Shown: positions 9,846-19,330, counted from the first letter of the stretch. The stretch is DNA of 64,000 nucleotides from Pseudomonas sp. KU43P (GCF_033095865.1 NZ_AP019365.1:1027501-1091500); one strand, 5' to 3'. Notes: generated by a model from the sequence alone, not told the origin. Numbers and translations: made by a program.

Positions 9846-9960
9846 TTAGGCCCTTTGATCCAAGGCAATCCCCCTATTGTTTCAACCTTTTTCCTGACTG
9901 CTTGATCCGCTATGCTCGGGTTCCACCCCGTGCCGGATACACCCCAGGAAAGAGGGCTCC

Positions 9961-11109
9961 ATGATCCGCAGCAAACTGCCGAATGTCGGCACGACCATCT
10001 TCACCACCATGTCCCAGCTCGCCGTGCAGACCGGTGCGCTCAACCTCTCCCAAGGTTTCCCCGACTTCAATGGCCCGCAGGCATTGCTCGATGCAGTCGG
10101 CCGCCATGTGGCCGCGGGGCATAACCAGTACGCACCGATGACCGGCTTGCCCGCCTTGCGTCAGCAAGTGGCGGCCAAGGTCGAGCGGCTGTACGGCGCC
10201 AGGGTTGATGCCGACCAGGAAGTGACCATCACCCCCGGTGCCACCGAAGCGATTTTCTGTGCCATCCAGGCAGTCATCCAGGCGGGTGACGAGGTGATCG
10301 TTTTCGACCCCTGCTACGACAGCTACGAGCCTTCCGTGGAGTTGGCCGGTGGCCGTTGCGTGCACGTGCAGCTCAGCGACGGTGACTTCCGTATCGACTG
10401 GCAGACGTTCAGCGATGCCCTGAGCCCGCGCACGCGCATGGTCATCCTCAATTCACCGCACAACCCCAGCGGTGCCCTGATCACCCGCGACGACCTCGAC
10501 CAGTTAGCGCACCTGATCGCCGAGCGTGATATCTATTTGGTCAGTGACGAAGTCTACGAGCACCTGGTCTACGACGGCGTGCACCACGCCAGCGTACTGG
10601 CCCATGACGAGTTGTATGCGCGTGCCTTCGTGGTCAGCTCGTTCGGCAAGACATATCACGTGACCGGTTGGAAAACCGGCTATGTGATCGCCCCTCCGGC
10701 ACTGAGCGCGGAGCTGCGCAAGGTGCACCAGTACGTCAACTTCTGTGGCGTCACGCCGTTGCAGTGCGCGTTGGCCGACTTCATGGCCGAGCACCCGCAG
10801 CACCTTGATGAGCTGCCGGGCTTCTACCAGGCCAAGCGCGACCTGTTCTGCGACCTGCTCGAAGGCTCGCGATTCAGCTTTACCCGCACCGCCGGTACCT
10901 ACTTCCAGTTGGTGGACTACTCGCAGATCCGCCCCGACCTGAATGACGTCGACATGGCCCTGTGGCTGACCCGTGAGCACGGCGTGGCGACCATCCCTGT
11001 ATCGGTGTTCTACCAGCAACCTATCCCCGAGCAACGCCTGGTACGCCTGTGCTTTGCCAAACGTGAGGAGACGCTGCGTCAGGCAGCGGAAAAACTATGC
11101 GCGATCTGA
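9961..11109 (+). CDS. PLP aminotransferase, methionine/glutamine (KAT/YbdL) type
   Basis: A 382-residue fold-type I aminotransferase. The PLP Schiff-base lysine is Lys230 (SSFGKTYHVTGWK). Asp196 (SDEVYEH) and Asn168 (NSPHNPSG) are the usual cofactor contacts, and a C-terminal Arg (VRLCFAK) would hold the substrate carboxylate. It resembles YbdL and kynurenine/glutamine transaminases, which use methionine or glutamine and 2-oxo acids. The ATG follows GAAAGAGGGCTCC. Its last 13 bases overlap the omega-amidase gene, so a glutamine transaminase-omega-amidase couple, perhaps in methionine salvage, is inferred. Confidence 0.88.
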   Translation: MIRSKLPNVGTTIFTTMSQLAVQTGALNLSQGFPDFNGPQALLDAVGRHVAAGHNQYAPMTGLPALRQQVAAKVERLYGARVDADQEVTITPGATEAIFCAIQAVIQAGDEVIVFDPCYDSYEPSVELAGGRCVHVQLSDGDFRIDWQTFSDALSPRTRMVILNSPHNPSGALITRDDLDQLAHLIAERDIYLVSDEVYEHLVYDGVHHASVLAHDELYARAFVVSSFGKTYHVTGWKTGYVIAPPALSAELRKVHQYVNFCGVTPLQCALADFMAEHPQHLDELPGFYQAKRDLFCDLLEGSRFSFTRTAGTYFQLVDYSQIRPDLNDVDMALWLTREHGVATIPVSVFYQQPIPEQRLVRLCFAKREETLRQAAEKLCAI

Positions 11110-11888
11110 GTGCACTGCCCAACTTGAAAATCGCCTTGGTCCAGACCACCCTGGCCTGGCACGACCGCGAAGCGAACTACGCGCATTTCGAGGTGCTGCT
11201 GGACCAGGCTGGCGATGCCGACCTGGTGATCCTGCCGGAGATGTTCACCACCGGCTTTTCCATGGAATCGGAGCGCTTGGCCGAGCCCGAGAACGGTTCG
11301 ACCTACAAGTGGCTGAAGGCCCAGGCCAAGCGGATCGATGCGGTGATTACCGGCAGCGTGATCATTCAAGCCGCCGACGGCAGCCACCGCAACCGCCTGC
11401 TGTGGGCGAGGCCTGATGGCGAGATTCTGCACTATGACAAGCGCCACCTGTTCCGCATGGCTGGGGAGCACAAGCACTACACCCCAGGTGAGCGCCAGGT
11501 GCAGTTCGAGATCAAGGGATGGCGGGTGCGCCCGCTGATCTGCTACGACCTTCGCTTCCCGGTGTGGAGCCGTGATGCACAGGACACCGACCTGCTGCTG
11601 TACACCGCCAACTGGCCGGCCGCACGCCGCCAGCACTGGAACCGCTTGCTGCCGGCTCGGGGTATCGAGAACCTGTGCTACGTGGCGGCGGTGAACCGGG
11701 TGGGAACTGACGGCAAGGGCTTTGCCTATTCCGGCGACAGCCAGGTGCTGGACTTCCAGGGCGAGAGCCTGCTCAGTGCAGGGGAGGCGGACGGTGTGTT
11801 CACCGCCGTATTGAGTGCGGCGGAGCTGGCGGCCTACCGGACCAAGTTCCCGGCCAACCTGGATGCCGATACCTTCGAGTTGCACTGA
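11097..11888 (+). CDS. Omega-amidase YafV-type (nitrilase superfamily)
   Basis: A 263-residue carbon-nitrogen hydrolase. The Glu-Lys-Cys triad is Glu48 (LPEMFTTGF), Lys115 (YDKRHLF) and Cys149 (LICYDLRFP). The sequence is close to omega-amidases such as YafV, which hydrolyse 2-oxoglutaramate and related amides made by glutamine transaminases. The start lies inside the aminotransferase gene, 13 bases before its stop, so the two are translationally coupled. Substrate is inferred from family and context, not proven by sequence. Confidence 0.88.
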   Translation: MRDLSALPNLKIALVQTTLAWHDREANYAHFEVLLDQAGDADLVILPEMFTTGFSMESERLAEPENGSTYKWLKAQAKRIDAVITGSVIIQAADGSHRNRLLWARPDGEILHYDKRHLFRMAGEHKHYTPGERQVQFEIKGWRVRPLICYDLRFPVWSRDAQDTDLLLYTANWPAARRQHWNRLLPARGIENLCYVAAVNRVGTDGKGFAYSGDSQVLDFQGESLLSAGEADGVFTAVLSAAELAAYRTKFPANLDADTFELH

Positions 11889-11998
11889 CGTCACCCAAGG
11901 CATGGAGCCCTCGTGCTGATCGGGAAGCGCTTCGAACTGATGATGCGAAGTCATCAATACGAATATGCGAACTCACCCGATCATTGGCGAGGCGCTCC

Positions 11999-12577
11999 AT
12001 GTTCCACAGAGACTTCACAGCAGAACTTTTTTGCAGCACTGCAAATCACCAAGGCGTTATTAGCGTCACGATGCATGAGCACGAAAGGCTGCTTTCGGTT
12101 TCGGATGACGGCTGGCTGTGCATCGATACAGGTGACCGGCCTGAAATTCTGCATCCCATTCGCTTTTCATTCCGCTATCTAGCGCACACGGAGGATCGAG
12201 TTCATTACAACGTAGGCTGCGCTTCAACTTCACCCACCGCTGACAGACGCGGCAAAATCGAGGACGGCAAGCTCGGTTACAGCGTGAATGCTTATGTCGG
12301 TTTTTATGAATTCACCATGATAGACAAAGTGCTCGGTGTTTCGGCTCCGTGGTACATGTTGCTTGATGCCCAAGCCACTACGTCCTTCTGGAAAATCGAG
12401 GTGCTCGGTGAGTGGGACGGATCGTTGGAAAGCGCGCAGGAAATGGATATCCACCTGCGTGATCACAGTGGGCGACGCATCGCGGCCTATCGTGAGTCGC
12501 CTTGCTACCCTGTGTTCCTGAATGTGGAAAAAGGCGAGATTCTCACCTTCCAGTTGCGCAACATCATCCTGCTCTAG
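11999..12577 (+). CDS. Hypothetical protein, unrecognised, AT-richer
   Basis: A 192-residue frame beginning MFHRDFTAELFCSTANHQG and ending FQLRNIILL. I chose ATG 11999 over TTG 11984; neither has a strong ribosome binding site (GCGAGG lies about six bases before the ATG). I recognise no family. There is no signal peptide or membrane helix; aromatic and beta-prone stretches (HPIRFSFRYLAH, SVNAYVGFYEFTMIDK, APWYMLLDAQ) suggest a beta-rich fold. The first 60 bases are about 45 percent GC, well below its neighbours, and rare codons are common, which suggests recent gain. It ends at a hairpin and faces the PepSY reductase gene. Confidence 0.6.
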   Translation: MFHRDFTAELFCSTANHQGVISVTMHEHERLLSVSDDGWLCIDTGDRPEILHPIRFSFRYLAHTEDRVHYNVGCASTSPTADRRGKIEDGKLGYSVNAYVGFYEFTMIDKVLGVSAPWYMLLDAQATTSFWKIEVLGEWDGSLESAQEMDIHLRDHSGRRIAAYRESPCYPVFLNVEKGEILTFQLRNIILL

Positions 12578-12598
12578 ACGTGTATTGAGCCGCTACTT

Positions 12599-12624
12599 GG
12601 CAGTGCCTGGCGTCGGGCACTGCC
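12599..12624. terminator. Hairpin between convergent genes
   Basis: GGCAGTGCC (12599-12607) pairs perfectly with GGCACTGCC (12616-12624) around an eight-base loop. It sits between the orphan (+) and the PepSY reductase (-) and could serve both strands. Neither side has a T run, so confidence is moderate. Confidence 0.45.
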
Positions 12625-12645
12625 AGAAAAGGAAGCGGTAAGCCG

Positions 12646-15210
12646 TTAGTACACATCCCGCCGATACCGCCCATCTTCGATCAGCTGCTGTACTGCAGCC
12701 TCTCCCAGAATACCGTTCAGTGCAGCATCCACCCCCGCAGCCATCCCTTGCAGGCTGCCGCAGACGTAGACACAGGCCCCATCAGCCACCCAGCGCTTGA
12801 CCGCATCGGCCTGCTGCAGCAAGACATCCTGCACATAGACCTTCTCGGCCTGATCCCGCGAAAACGCCAGGTCCAGTCTCGCCAAGTCGCCGTTCTGCAG
12901 CCAACCTTGCAGCTCATCGCCGCACAGTAGGTCATGTGCCCGGTTGCGCTCACCGAACAGCAGCCAGTTGCGCTGTTCGCCAGCAGCGATCCGCGCCTTC
13001 AGCAAGCTACGCAGGCCTGCCAGGCCGGTGCCGTTGCCAATCAGGATCATCGGCGCCGCAGTGTCAGGCAAATGGAACGCGCTATTGCGGCGCAACCGCA
13101 GGCTCAGGGTACCGCCAAGCGGCAGGTACTCTGTCAGCCAGCCGGACCCCAGGCCCAGGTGACCGTCGCCGTGGCGCTCCTGGCGTACGATCAGTTCCAG
13201 TACGCCGTCGTTGGCGATCGATGCGATCGAGTATTCACGGCTGCCGATCGGTACCAGTGCGTTGACCAGCGCTTGCGGATGCAGGCCGACCAGGTGCTCA
13301 CGGTGGGTCGGCAGCTGACGGCCGGCCAGAGCCTGGGCGAGGGTTTCCTGCAGGCCGTCGAGCTTGACTGGCGTGCTGGCATCCAGCGCCATGCCGCGCA
13401 GGAACGTTTCGATCCGTGGTTGTCCATTGAGCGGCAGGATTTCCACCAGGTCGCCGGCCTCCCAGCGGACAGGTTGTTCAGGGCGCAGACCGAGCATGTA
13501 TACCGGCTGGCCTTGGCTACCAGGGTTGAGCAATTCGCGGCGCTCAAGGGTCCAGTTGCCATAGCTGGGCGCCTGCCAGGCAGTGACTGGCTGGGCGCCG
13601 GTGAGCTGCGCCAGGGATTGTTGCCACTGTTGCAGCGCTGACGGGTCGGCGTTGTCCACTTCCACCGGGCTGAACGCACTGCTTGCACCGCGTTCGCCAA
13701 GCCAGGCCTGCAGGCGCCGGGCAAAGCCGCAGAAATGGGGATACTGGCGATCACCCAGGGCCAGCAGGGCATAGCTCAGGTTGTTCAGCGCCCAAGGTTG
13801 GCCCAGCACCTTGCGTTCGAACGCGCGCGCGCTGTCGGGGGCTTCGCCGTCGCCGAAGGTGCTGACCACGAACAGCGCGCGGCGAGCCTGACGCAGGTCA
13901 TCTTCACCCAGCTCGGCCAGGGCGCGTACCTGCACGGGCAGGCCGGCAGCCTGCAGTTGCCCGGCGCTTTGCCACGCCAGTTGCTCGGCCATGCCGCTCT
14001 GGCTGGCGAAACCGATCAGCCAGCTGCCGGCACCGGCGTTGCCACTGTCGACATTGCCACGGGCGGCGCGCACCTGGCGCTTCTTGCGCCGGCGGTCGAG
14101 GTACAGCAGCCAGCCGGTGACGAAGAACAGCGGCATGGTCAGGCTGGCGAGGGTGACGATGATACGTCCCGGCAACCCGAAGTACTCGCCAACATGCAGG
14201 GCGTAGACGCTTTGCAGCAGCTGTGCCTTGAATGACTTGTCGAGGTAGCGCTCGTGTCTTTTCACCTGGCCGGTGGCCGGGTCCAGCACCAGGGTGTTGA
14301 AGGCGCGCGGATGCGCGGCGGTGTCTTGCAGGTAGAACAAGTTGGCCGGCTGTCCGCCAGCGGGTGGCAAGCGCAGGTTATAGGAGGCAAGGCCCGGGCC
14401 GGCGGCTTGCTTGAGATTGGCCCAGATGGCGTCGTAGTCGACCACCAGCGCGGGTGCATTCTTGTCGACCCTCTGCGGCCCATGGCGGCCACGGCCTTCA
14501 CCGCGCTTTTGCTGCTGGCCTGCAGCAGGGGCGTCGCCCAGCAGCCTGTTCAGGCCTTCGCGATACCACTCATACGACCAGAACAGCCCGGTCAGGGCGA
14601 ACAGCAGGTAGAACAGCAGGCACCAGGTGCCGGCCACGGCGTGCAAGTCCCAGTTGAAGGCACGGCCTTTCTTGGCCCAGTCGAAGGTCAGCCAGGTACG
14701 CCAGTTCAGCGCCTTGCGCGGCCAGCGCAGATACAGGCCGGAGAGGCAGAAGAAGACCAGCATCAGGGTGCAGGCGCCGGTGATCTGCCGGCCGCTGTCG
14801 CCCATGGCCAGGAAACGGTGCAGTTGCAGCATCAGGTTGAAGAAGCCCTGGCCGGCCACTTCACCCTTGAGCTCGCCAGTGTATGGGTCGGCGTAGCGCA
14901 GCTCGCCACGGCGTTCGCCGGGCGCCGGGGTGAAGAAGATGCGCGCGGCATTGCCTTCGCGGACATCGACCCACAGCATCGAGACCTTGTCGCCTCGCTC
15001 GGCCTCGACCCGGCGCACCAGCTCGGCCGGCGGCAACACGCCCTCGTGGCGTACCTCGACCTTCAGCACGTCGGCGTTGAACGCCCGCAGCAGTTCTTCC
15101 TGGAATGAATAGAGCGCCCCGGTAATGCCCATCAAGGCCAGCACCAGGCCAGCGGTGATGCCAAAGAACCAGTGCAATTGGAACAGCGTCTTCTTCACCA
15201 CATCGATCAC
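12646..15210 (-). CDS. PepSY-flavodoxin-NADPH reductase fusion (PA4513-like ferric-siderophore reductase)
   Basis: An 854-residue inner-membrane oxidoreductase. Order of parts: PepSY-associated membrane domain with about four helices (residues 1 to about 385, beginning [20 protein letters not shown]), a flavodoxin-like FMN domain (about 395-540, [14 protein letters not shown] and [16 protein letters not shown]), and a CysJ-type FAD/NADPH reductase module (about 560-854, REYSIAS for [17 protein letters not shown] for [15 protein letters not shown]). Such proteins are thought to carry cytosolic electrons across the membrane to reduce ferric siderophores. It lies behind piuA with a terminator between them, as in P. 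aeruginosa PA4513-PA4514. Role inferred from domains and context. Confidence 0.85.
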   Translation of the reverse strand: MIDVVKKTLFQLHWFFGITAGLVLALMGITGALYSFQEELLRAFNADVLKVEVRHEGVLPPAELVRRVEAERGDKVSMLWVDVREGNAARIFFTPAPGERRGELRYADPYTGELKGEVAGQGFFNLMLQLHRFLAMGDSGRQITGACTLMLVFFCLSGLYLRWPRKALNWRTWLTFDWAKKGRAFNWDLHAVAGTWCLLFYLLFALTGLFWSYEWYREGLNRLLGDAPAAGQQQKRGEGRGRHGPQRVDKNAPALVVDYDAIWANLKQAAGPGLASYNLRLPPAGGQPANLFYLQDTAAHPRAFNTLVLDPATGQVKRHERYLDKSFKAQLLQSVYALHVGEYFGLPGRIIVTLASLTMPLFFVTGWLLYLDRRRKKRQVRAARGNVDSGNAGAGSWLIGFASQSGMAEQLAWQSAGQLQAAGLPVQVRALAELGEDDLRQARRALFVVSTFGDGEAPDSARAFERKVLGQPWALNNLSYALLALGDRQYPHFCGFARRLQAWLGERGASSAFSPVEVDNADPSALQQWQQSLAQLTGAQPVTAWQAPSYGNWTLERRELLNPGSQGQPVYMLGLRPEQPVRWEAGDLVEILPLNGQPRIETFLRGMALDASTPVKLDGLQETLAQALAGRQLPTHREHLVGLHPQALVNALVPIGSREYSIASIANDGVLELIVRQERHGDGHLGLGSGWLTEYLPLGGTLSLRLRRNSAFHLPDTAAPMILIGNGTGLAGLRSLLKARIAAGEQRNWLLFGERNRAHDLLCGDELQGWLQNGDLARLDLAFSRDQAEKVYVQDVLLQQADAVKRWVADGACVYVCGSLQGMAAGVDAALNGILGEAAVQQLIEDGRYRRDVY

Positions 15211-15258
15211 CTTGTCTTGCTACCGCTCGCTGCGCGGGGTGCATTATGCCTTGGTACG

Positions 15259-15290
15259 CAAAAGCCCCGCTCATGGTAGTGAACGGGGCT
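15259..15290 (-). terminator. Terminator of piuA
   Basis: On the minus strand AGCCCCG (90-84 side) pairs with CGGGGCT and is followed by TTTTGCGTACC. Arms are 15263-15269 and 15284-15290, extendable past one mismatch. It lies 14 bases after the piuA stop and about 50 bases before the reductase start, so the reductase needs readthrough or its own promoter. Confidence 0.7.
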
Positions 15291-15303
15291 CGGCGATGTT
15301 TCG

Positions 15304-17574
15304 TTAGAAGTGGAAGCTGGTGGTCAGCAGCGCCGTGCGTCCTGCCGCCTGGTTGGCGTAGTGGGCGGCATAGGCCTTGTCGTAATAGACCTCGTTGGTC
15401 AGGTTCTGCACGTTCAGCTGCAGGTCGACGTTCTTGGTCAGCTTGTAGCTGGCCATGGCGTCGTAGCGCCAGTACGAGTCGACCATCACGCTGTTGGTGG
15501 TGTTGCCGAAGACATCATCGACGTAGAAGGCGCCGCCACCGATGGTCAGCTTCGGCGTGACATTGTAAGTGGTCCACAAGGTCAGGCTGTTGTTCGGGGT
15601 GTTGGGCAGCTGGTTGCCATCGTTGTAACCATCGACGAATACCGTACCGACGCGTTGCGATCCACCGTCGACGAGCTTGGCGTCCATGTAGGTGTAGCCC
15701 GCGAACACTTGCCAGGCTTCGGTCAGCTTGCCGGTGGCGCTCAGCTCCAGGCCATCGACGCGGGTCTTGCCGACGTTCTGGTAGGTGTTGTTATCCACCA
15801 GTACACGGGCGTTTTCCTTCTCGGTACGGAAAATCGCGGCGGTCAATGCCAGGCGTTCATTGAGCAGGTCCCACTTGGTACCGATCTCGTAGTTGCTGGT
15901 CTCTTCCGGTTTCAGCTCGCTGGTGGTGGTGGCGGTCACCAGTGCGTTGCCGTCGGAGCCTTCGCCGAGCGAAGCGCCAGGCGGGGTGGCGGAGGTGGCG
16001 TAGGACACGTAGATGCTGCCGTTTTCAGCAGGCTTCCAGGTCAGGCCCAGCTGGCCGGTGACGAATTCGCTGGTGTCTTTTGTCTTGAATGCGGTCGAAC
16101 CGTTGGCCAGCTTGGTCTTGGCTTTTGTGTCGAAGTGGTCGTAGCGCAGGCCCATGGTCAGCAACCAGGCCGGATCGAGCTCCAGGGTATCGGTGAAGTA
16201 GATGGCGCGTGTGTTGCCTGCGGTGTCGGCGCCGGCTTCGGTGCGGCTGATGGTGCCGTCCCACTCTTCGTGCGGGTTGGGGTTCGGGAATGAGGTACAG
16301 ACGCCGGAGATCTGGCCGGTTGCGCTCGAGCAGTTGCCGGAGCTGAAACCAGTGACGTTGTAACCGGACTTCACCGAAGTTTCACGGCTCAGTTCGATAC
16401 CGGTGGAGAAACTGTTCTTCATGCCGCCGACATAGAAATCACCATACAGGTCGGTCTGGTTGGTGGTCGTGCGGGTGTTGGCCACGCGGTTGTTCGGGCG
16501 ACGCCAGACTTCACCATTGAGGATGTTGCCCTTGCTGTCGTCTGGCTGGCTGTAGATGTAGTCCTGCAGCGTGTTGCCGTGACGCAAGGTGTTCTTGATG
16601 GTCAGCGAGTCGCTCAGGTCGTGCTCGATACTGATGGTCGAGATATCGGCACGGCTCTTGGAGAAGTCGCGGCCGACCAGGCCGTAATAGTTGCTGCTGC
16701 TACCACCGCCATGGGTCGGTTTGTCCGGGTTGGCCGAGGTGCGACCGGCCGAACTGCCGGAACGCAGGCTGTAGGGAATGCCCGAATCCGGCAGGTCGTC
16801 ACTTTCCATGTGGTAGTAGTCGAGGCTCAGGCGGGTATCGGTGCCCAGGCCGAATACCAGCGAAGGCGCCACGCCCCAACGGTCGTAGTTGACTTCGTCG
16901 CGGCCGGCGACATTGCTCTTGTGGGTCATCAGGTTGAGGCGGCCGGCAACGCTGTCGCTGAACTGGTAGTTGCCATCGAGGGTGTAGCGCTGGGTCTGAT
17001 CGCTGCCCCAGGTCCAGGCGCCATCGAGCGAGTTGCCCAGATGCGCACGCTTGCTGACCATGTTGATGGTGCCACCGGCAGCGCCACGGCCACCGATCGA
17101 GGAGTTCGGGCCCTTGGCTACCTCCACCGATTCGATGGCGAAGATTTCGCGGGTTTGCGAGCCGGTATCACGCACGCCGTCCAGGTACATCGAGCTTTGG
17201 CTGTCGAAGCCACGAATGAACGGGCGGTCGCCGGATGGGTTGCCACCTTCGCCAGCGCCCATGGTGATGCCTGGTACGGTGCGTAATGCGTCCTGCAGGG
17301 TCAGGGCACTGGTGTCCTTGATCACTTGCTGTGGGATCACGGTGATCGAGCGCGGCGTATCCACCAACGGTGCAGTGTACTTCTGCGAGGAAGCCTTCTC
17401 GACCTTGTAGTCGGTGCTGGCCTGTTCGGCTTTACCGTTGACGCTGGTGGCATCAAGGGTCACGGCATTGTTGGCAGCCGGGTCGGCGGCATAGGCGCTA
17501 GATGCGCTAAGGGCGACGCCGATGGCGGACACGATCAGGCGTGGTGAGCTCACTGCAGATGGTACGTGACGCAT
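15304..17574 (-). CDS. piuA: TonB-dependent catecholate-type siderophore receptor PiuA
   Basis: A 756-residue outer-membrane receptor. A signal peptide (about 1-29, ending SSAYA-ADP) precedes a plug domain (about 55-170, TPRSITVIPQQVIKD, GITMGAGEGGNPSGDRPFIRGF) and a 22-strand barrel ending in the assembly signal TTSFHF. Plug wording and the divergent piuC identify it as the PiuA family (PA4514), which takes up ferric siderophores and catechol-bearing beta-lactam conjugates in P. aeruginosa; that substrate range is family knowledge. Fur-like sites lie upstream. Cys pair GNCSSATGQISGVC in an outer loop may form a disulfide. Confidence 0.9.
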   Translation of the reverse strand: MRHVPSAVSSPRLIVSAIGVALSASSAYAADPAANNAVTLDATSVNGKAEQASTDYKVEKASSQKYTAPLVDTPRSITVIPQQVIKDTSALTLQDALRTVPGITMGAGEGGNPSGDRPFIRGFDSQSSMYLDGVRDTGSQTREIFAIESVEVAKGPNSSIGGRGAAGGTINMVSKRAHLGNSLDGAWTWGSDQTQRYTLDGNYQFSDSVAGRLNLMTHKSNVAGRDEVNYDRWGVAPSLVFGLGTDTRLSLDYYHMESDDLPDSGIPYSLRSGSSAGRTSANPDKPTHGGGSSSNYYGLVGRDFSKSRADISTISIEHDLSDSLTIKNTLRHGNTLQDYIYSQPDDSKGNILNGEVWRRPNNRVANTRTTTNQTDLYGDFYVGGMKNSFSTGIELSRETSVKSGYNVTGFSSGNCSSATGQISGVCTSFPNPNPHEEWDGTISRTEAGADTAGNTRAIYFTDTLELDPAWLLTMGLRYDHFDTKAKTKLANGSTAFKTKDTSEFVTGQLGLTWKPAENGSIYVSYATSATPPGASLGEGSDGNALVTATTTSELKPEETSNYEIGTKWDLLNERLALTAAIFRTEKENARVLVDNNTYQNVGKTRVDGLELSATGKLTEAWQVFAGYTYMDAKLVDGGSQRVGTVFVDGYNDGNQLPNTPNNSLTLWTTYNVTPKLTIGGGAFYVDDVFGNTTNSVMVDSYWRYDAMASYKLTKNVDLQLNVQNLTNEVYYDKAYAAHYANQAAGRTALLTTSFHF

Positions 17575-17634
17575 TGTTATGGACCTTCCCCAAGGTGTGA
17601 AGGCCGCGGATCATAATGTAAGCGATTGTAACTC

Positions 17635-17653
17635 ACAATTGAGAGTCGTTACC
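17635..17653 (-). promoter_or_regulatory. Fur-box-like site upstream of piuA
   Basis: Read on the minus strand, GGTAACGACTCTCAATTGT matches the 19-base Fur consensus at 10 of 19 positions and resembles pseudomonad sites of the GATAATGA-TCTCATT type. It lies about 60 bases before the piuA ATG and overlaps a possible promoter (TTGTGA, 16 bases, TTATGA). Iron control of piuA is known in the genus; the exact site is inferred. Confidence 0.4.
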
Positions 17654-17746
17654 ATTCGCTATGAATTTACAATCTTTACAAATTCTCTTTACGTTTTGTG
17701 CCAGCTGAAACGTCTTAAGCGGCGAAAGGGCTTGTGCGACGTAAAA

Positions 17747-17765
17747 GGGAATCAATATCATTGGC
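17747..17765 (+). promoter_or_regulatory. Fur-box-like site upstream of piuC
   Basis: GGGAATCAATATCATTGGC matches the Fur consensus GATAATGATAATCATTATC at 12 of 19 positions by eye. It ends 30 bases before the piuC ATG, where it could block a promoter. The 221-base divergent region otherwise holds AT-rich promoter-like sequence (17630-17700) and no ORF. Confidence 0.45.
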
Positions 17766-17795
17766 GCCTTTACAGTTTCTGACGGTGCCGTCGCC

Positions 17796-18476
17796 ATGCT
17801 GCTTCACATTCCCGGTTTGTTCGACCGCGATGAACTCGCCCGTATTCGCGAAGCCCTGGAGCAGGCCGACTGGGCGGACGGCAAGGTCACTGCTGGGTAC
17901 CAGTCGGCGAAGGCCAAGCACAACCTGCAATTGCCGGAAGGGCATGCGCTGGCCCAAGAAATCGGCAGTGCACTGATCGACCGACTGTGGCAGACGCCGC
18001 GCTTCATGTCAGCGGCGCTGCCGCACAAGGTGTTCCCGCCGCTGATCAACTGCTACCGCGAAGGCGGCAACTTCGGCTTTCATATCGACAACGCCCTGCG
18101 CCAGCCCAAAGGCAGCCCGGAGCGGGTGCGTACCGACCTGTCCTCGACCCTATTCCTCAGCGACCCGGACAGCTACGACGGTGGTGAGCTGGTGATCCAG
18201 GACACCTTCGGCATTCAAGAGGTGAAGCTGGCCGCCGGCGACCTGGTGCTGTACCCCGGCACCAGCCTGCACAAGGTCAACCCGGTGACCCGCGGCGTGC
18301 GTTACGCAGCCTTCTTCTGGACCCAGAGCCTGGTGCGCGAGGACAGCCAGCGGGCGTTGCTGTTCGAGATGGACAATGCCATCCAGCAACTGACCGCCGA
18401 TGTGCCGGAGCACCCCTCGCTGCTGCAGCTGACCGGCACCTACCACAACCTGCTGCGCCGCTGGGCCGAGGTCTGA
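17796..18476 (+). CDS. piuC: Fe(II)/2-oxoglutarate PKHD-type hydroxylase PiuC
   Basis: A 226-residue 2-oxoglutarate-dependent dioxygenase. The iron facial triad is His96 and Asp98 (GFHIDNALR) plus His159 (GTSLHKV), and Arg169 (GVRY) is placed to bind 2-oxoglutarate. Full length for the YbiX/PiuC family. It is divergent from piuA, as in P. aeruginosa, and linked to iron uptake, though the hydroxylated substrate is unknown. No clear ribosome binding site precedes ATG 17796. It runs into the Sel1 gene with a three-base gap. Confidence 0.93.
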   Translation: MLLHIPGLFDRDELARIREALEQADWADGKVTAGYQSAKAKHNLQLPEGHALAQEIGSALIDRLWQTPRFMSAALPHKVFPPLINCYREGGNFGFHIDNALRQPKGSPERVRTDLSSTLFLSDPDSYDGGELVIQDTFGIQEVKLAAGDLVLYPGTSLHKVNPVTRGVRYAAFFWTQSLVREDSQRALLFEMDNAIQQLTADVPEHPSLLQLTGTYHNLLRRWAEV

Positions 18477-18479
18477 GCC

Positions 18480-19229
18480 GTGTCTTATCAGTTGCGGCGT
18501 GATGAGGTGGTGGATGTCGCTGGCCTGAAGGCCATGCTCGCGCACAGCCCCGGCCAGGCGGCCCAGGCCATCCTGGCGGCGGCCGGGGAGGGCGTGGTCG
18601 AGGCGCAGTTGCTGCTTGGGCAGATCCTGCTCGACGGGCGTGGCATCGAGGCGGATGAGGTAGTGGCGCGGCGCTGGTTCGGTATCGCCGTCCAGGGCGG
18701 CAGTGCCATGGCGCACAACATGCTCGGCCGTTGCCTGGAGCATGGCTGGGGTGGCGATCAGGATCTGGCCCAGGCGGCTATTCACTATGCGCGCGCCGCC
18801 GACGCTGGCCTGGACTGGGGCCTCTACAACCTGGGCAACCTGTTGGCCACGGGGCGTGGCGTGCCTGCCAACCAGGCCCAGGCCTTGCTCTGTTACGAGA
18901 AGGCTGCGCAGATGGGCCATGCCAAGTCAATGAACCTGTACGGGCGCTACCTGGAGCAGGGCATCGCCACGGCCCCGAGCCCGGTGAGGGCGGTGCGCTG
19001 GTACCGGCGCTCGGCAGAAGCGGGGGATTTTCGCGGCATGTTCAGCTTGGCGCTGGTGCTGGTCGAGCGTGGGCAGGTGGCGGAGGCGGGGCCTTGGTTT
19101 GAGCGGGCACGGCTCGAGGGGAACGTGAATTTTCTGCGCAGTGCGTTGGTGACGTTGCAGGGGGCGGGGCCGATGCTGATGGCCTTTGCAGCGCGGTATG
19201 CCGAAGAGTTAGAACAACGCGAGACTTGA
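18480..19229 (+). CDS. Sel1-repeat (TPR-like) protein, PA4516-like
   Basis: A 249-residue soluble alpha-solenoid made of Sel1 repeats of about 36 residues (AQLLLGQILLDGRGIEADEV, AHNMLGRCLEHGWGGDQD, GLYNLGNLLATGRGVPAN, SMNLYGRYLEQGIAT). Start is GTG 18480, three bases after piuC, so the two are coupled. No signal peptide is seen, implying a cytoplasmic role. The same gene follows piuC in P. aeruginosa. Sel1 proteins are adaptors; no partner can be named from sequence. Confidence 0.85.
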   Translation: MSYQLRRDEVVDVAGLKAMLAHSPGQAAQAILAAAGEGVVEAQLLLGQILLDGRGIEADEVVARRWFGIAVQGGSAMAHNMLGRCLEHGWGGDQDLAQAAIHYARAADAGLDWGLYNLGNLLATGRGVPANQAQALLCYEKAAQMGHAKSMNLYGRYLEQGIATAPSPVRAVRWYRRSAEAGDFRGMFSLALVLVERGQVAEAGPWFERARLEGNVNFLRSALVTLQGAGPMLMAFAARYAEELEQRET

Positions 19230-19242
19230 GGGTGACTGTACT

Positions 19243-19320
19243 GGCCCTATCGCCGGCAAGCCGGCTCCCACAAAGATCACACCGAACCCTGTGGGAGCCG
19301 GCTTGCCGGCGACAGGGCCG
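19243..19320. repeat. REP pair between Sel1 gene and speC
   Basis: Near-perfect inverted halves: GGCCCTATCGCCGGCAAGCC starting at 19243 and TGTGGGAGCCGGCTTGCCGG starting at 19290, with a short AT-richer spacer. It fills the gap between convergent genes, a favoured REP position. Confidence 0.9.
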
Positions 19321-19330
19321 GTGCAGGCAA

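Noticed and set aside
11913..12182. Alternative 89-codon frame overlapping the orphan
   Set aside because: Shorter, in another frame and without a start signal; the 192-codon frame is more protein-like.
14254..15108. 284-codon plus frame inside the PepSY reductase
   Set aside because: Antisense shadow of a gene with three clear domains.
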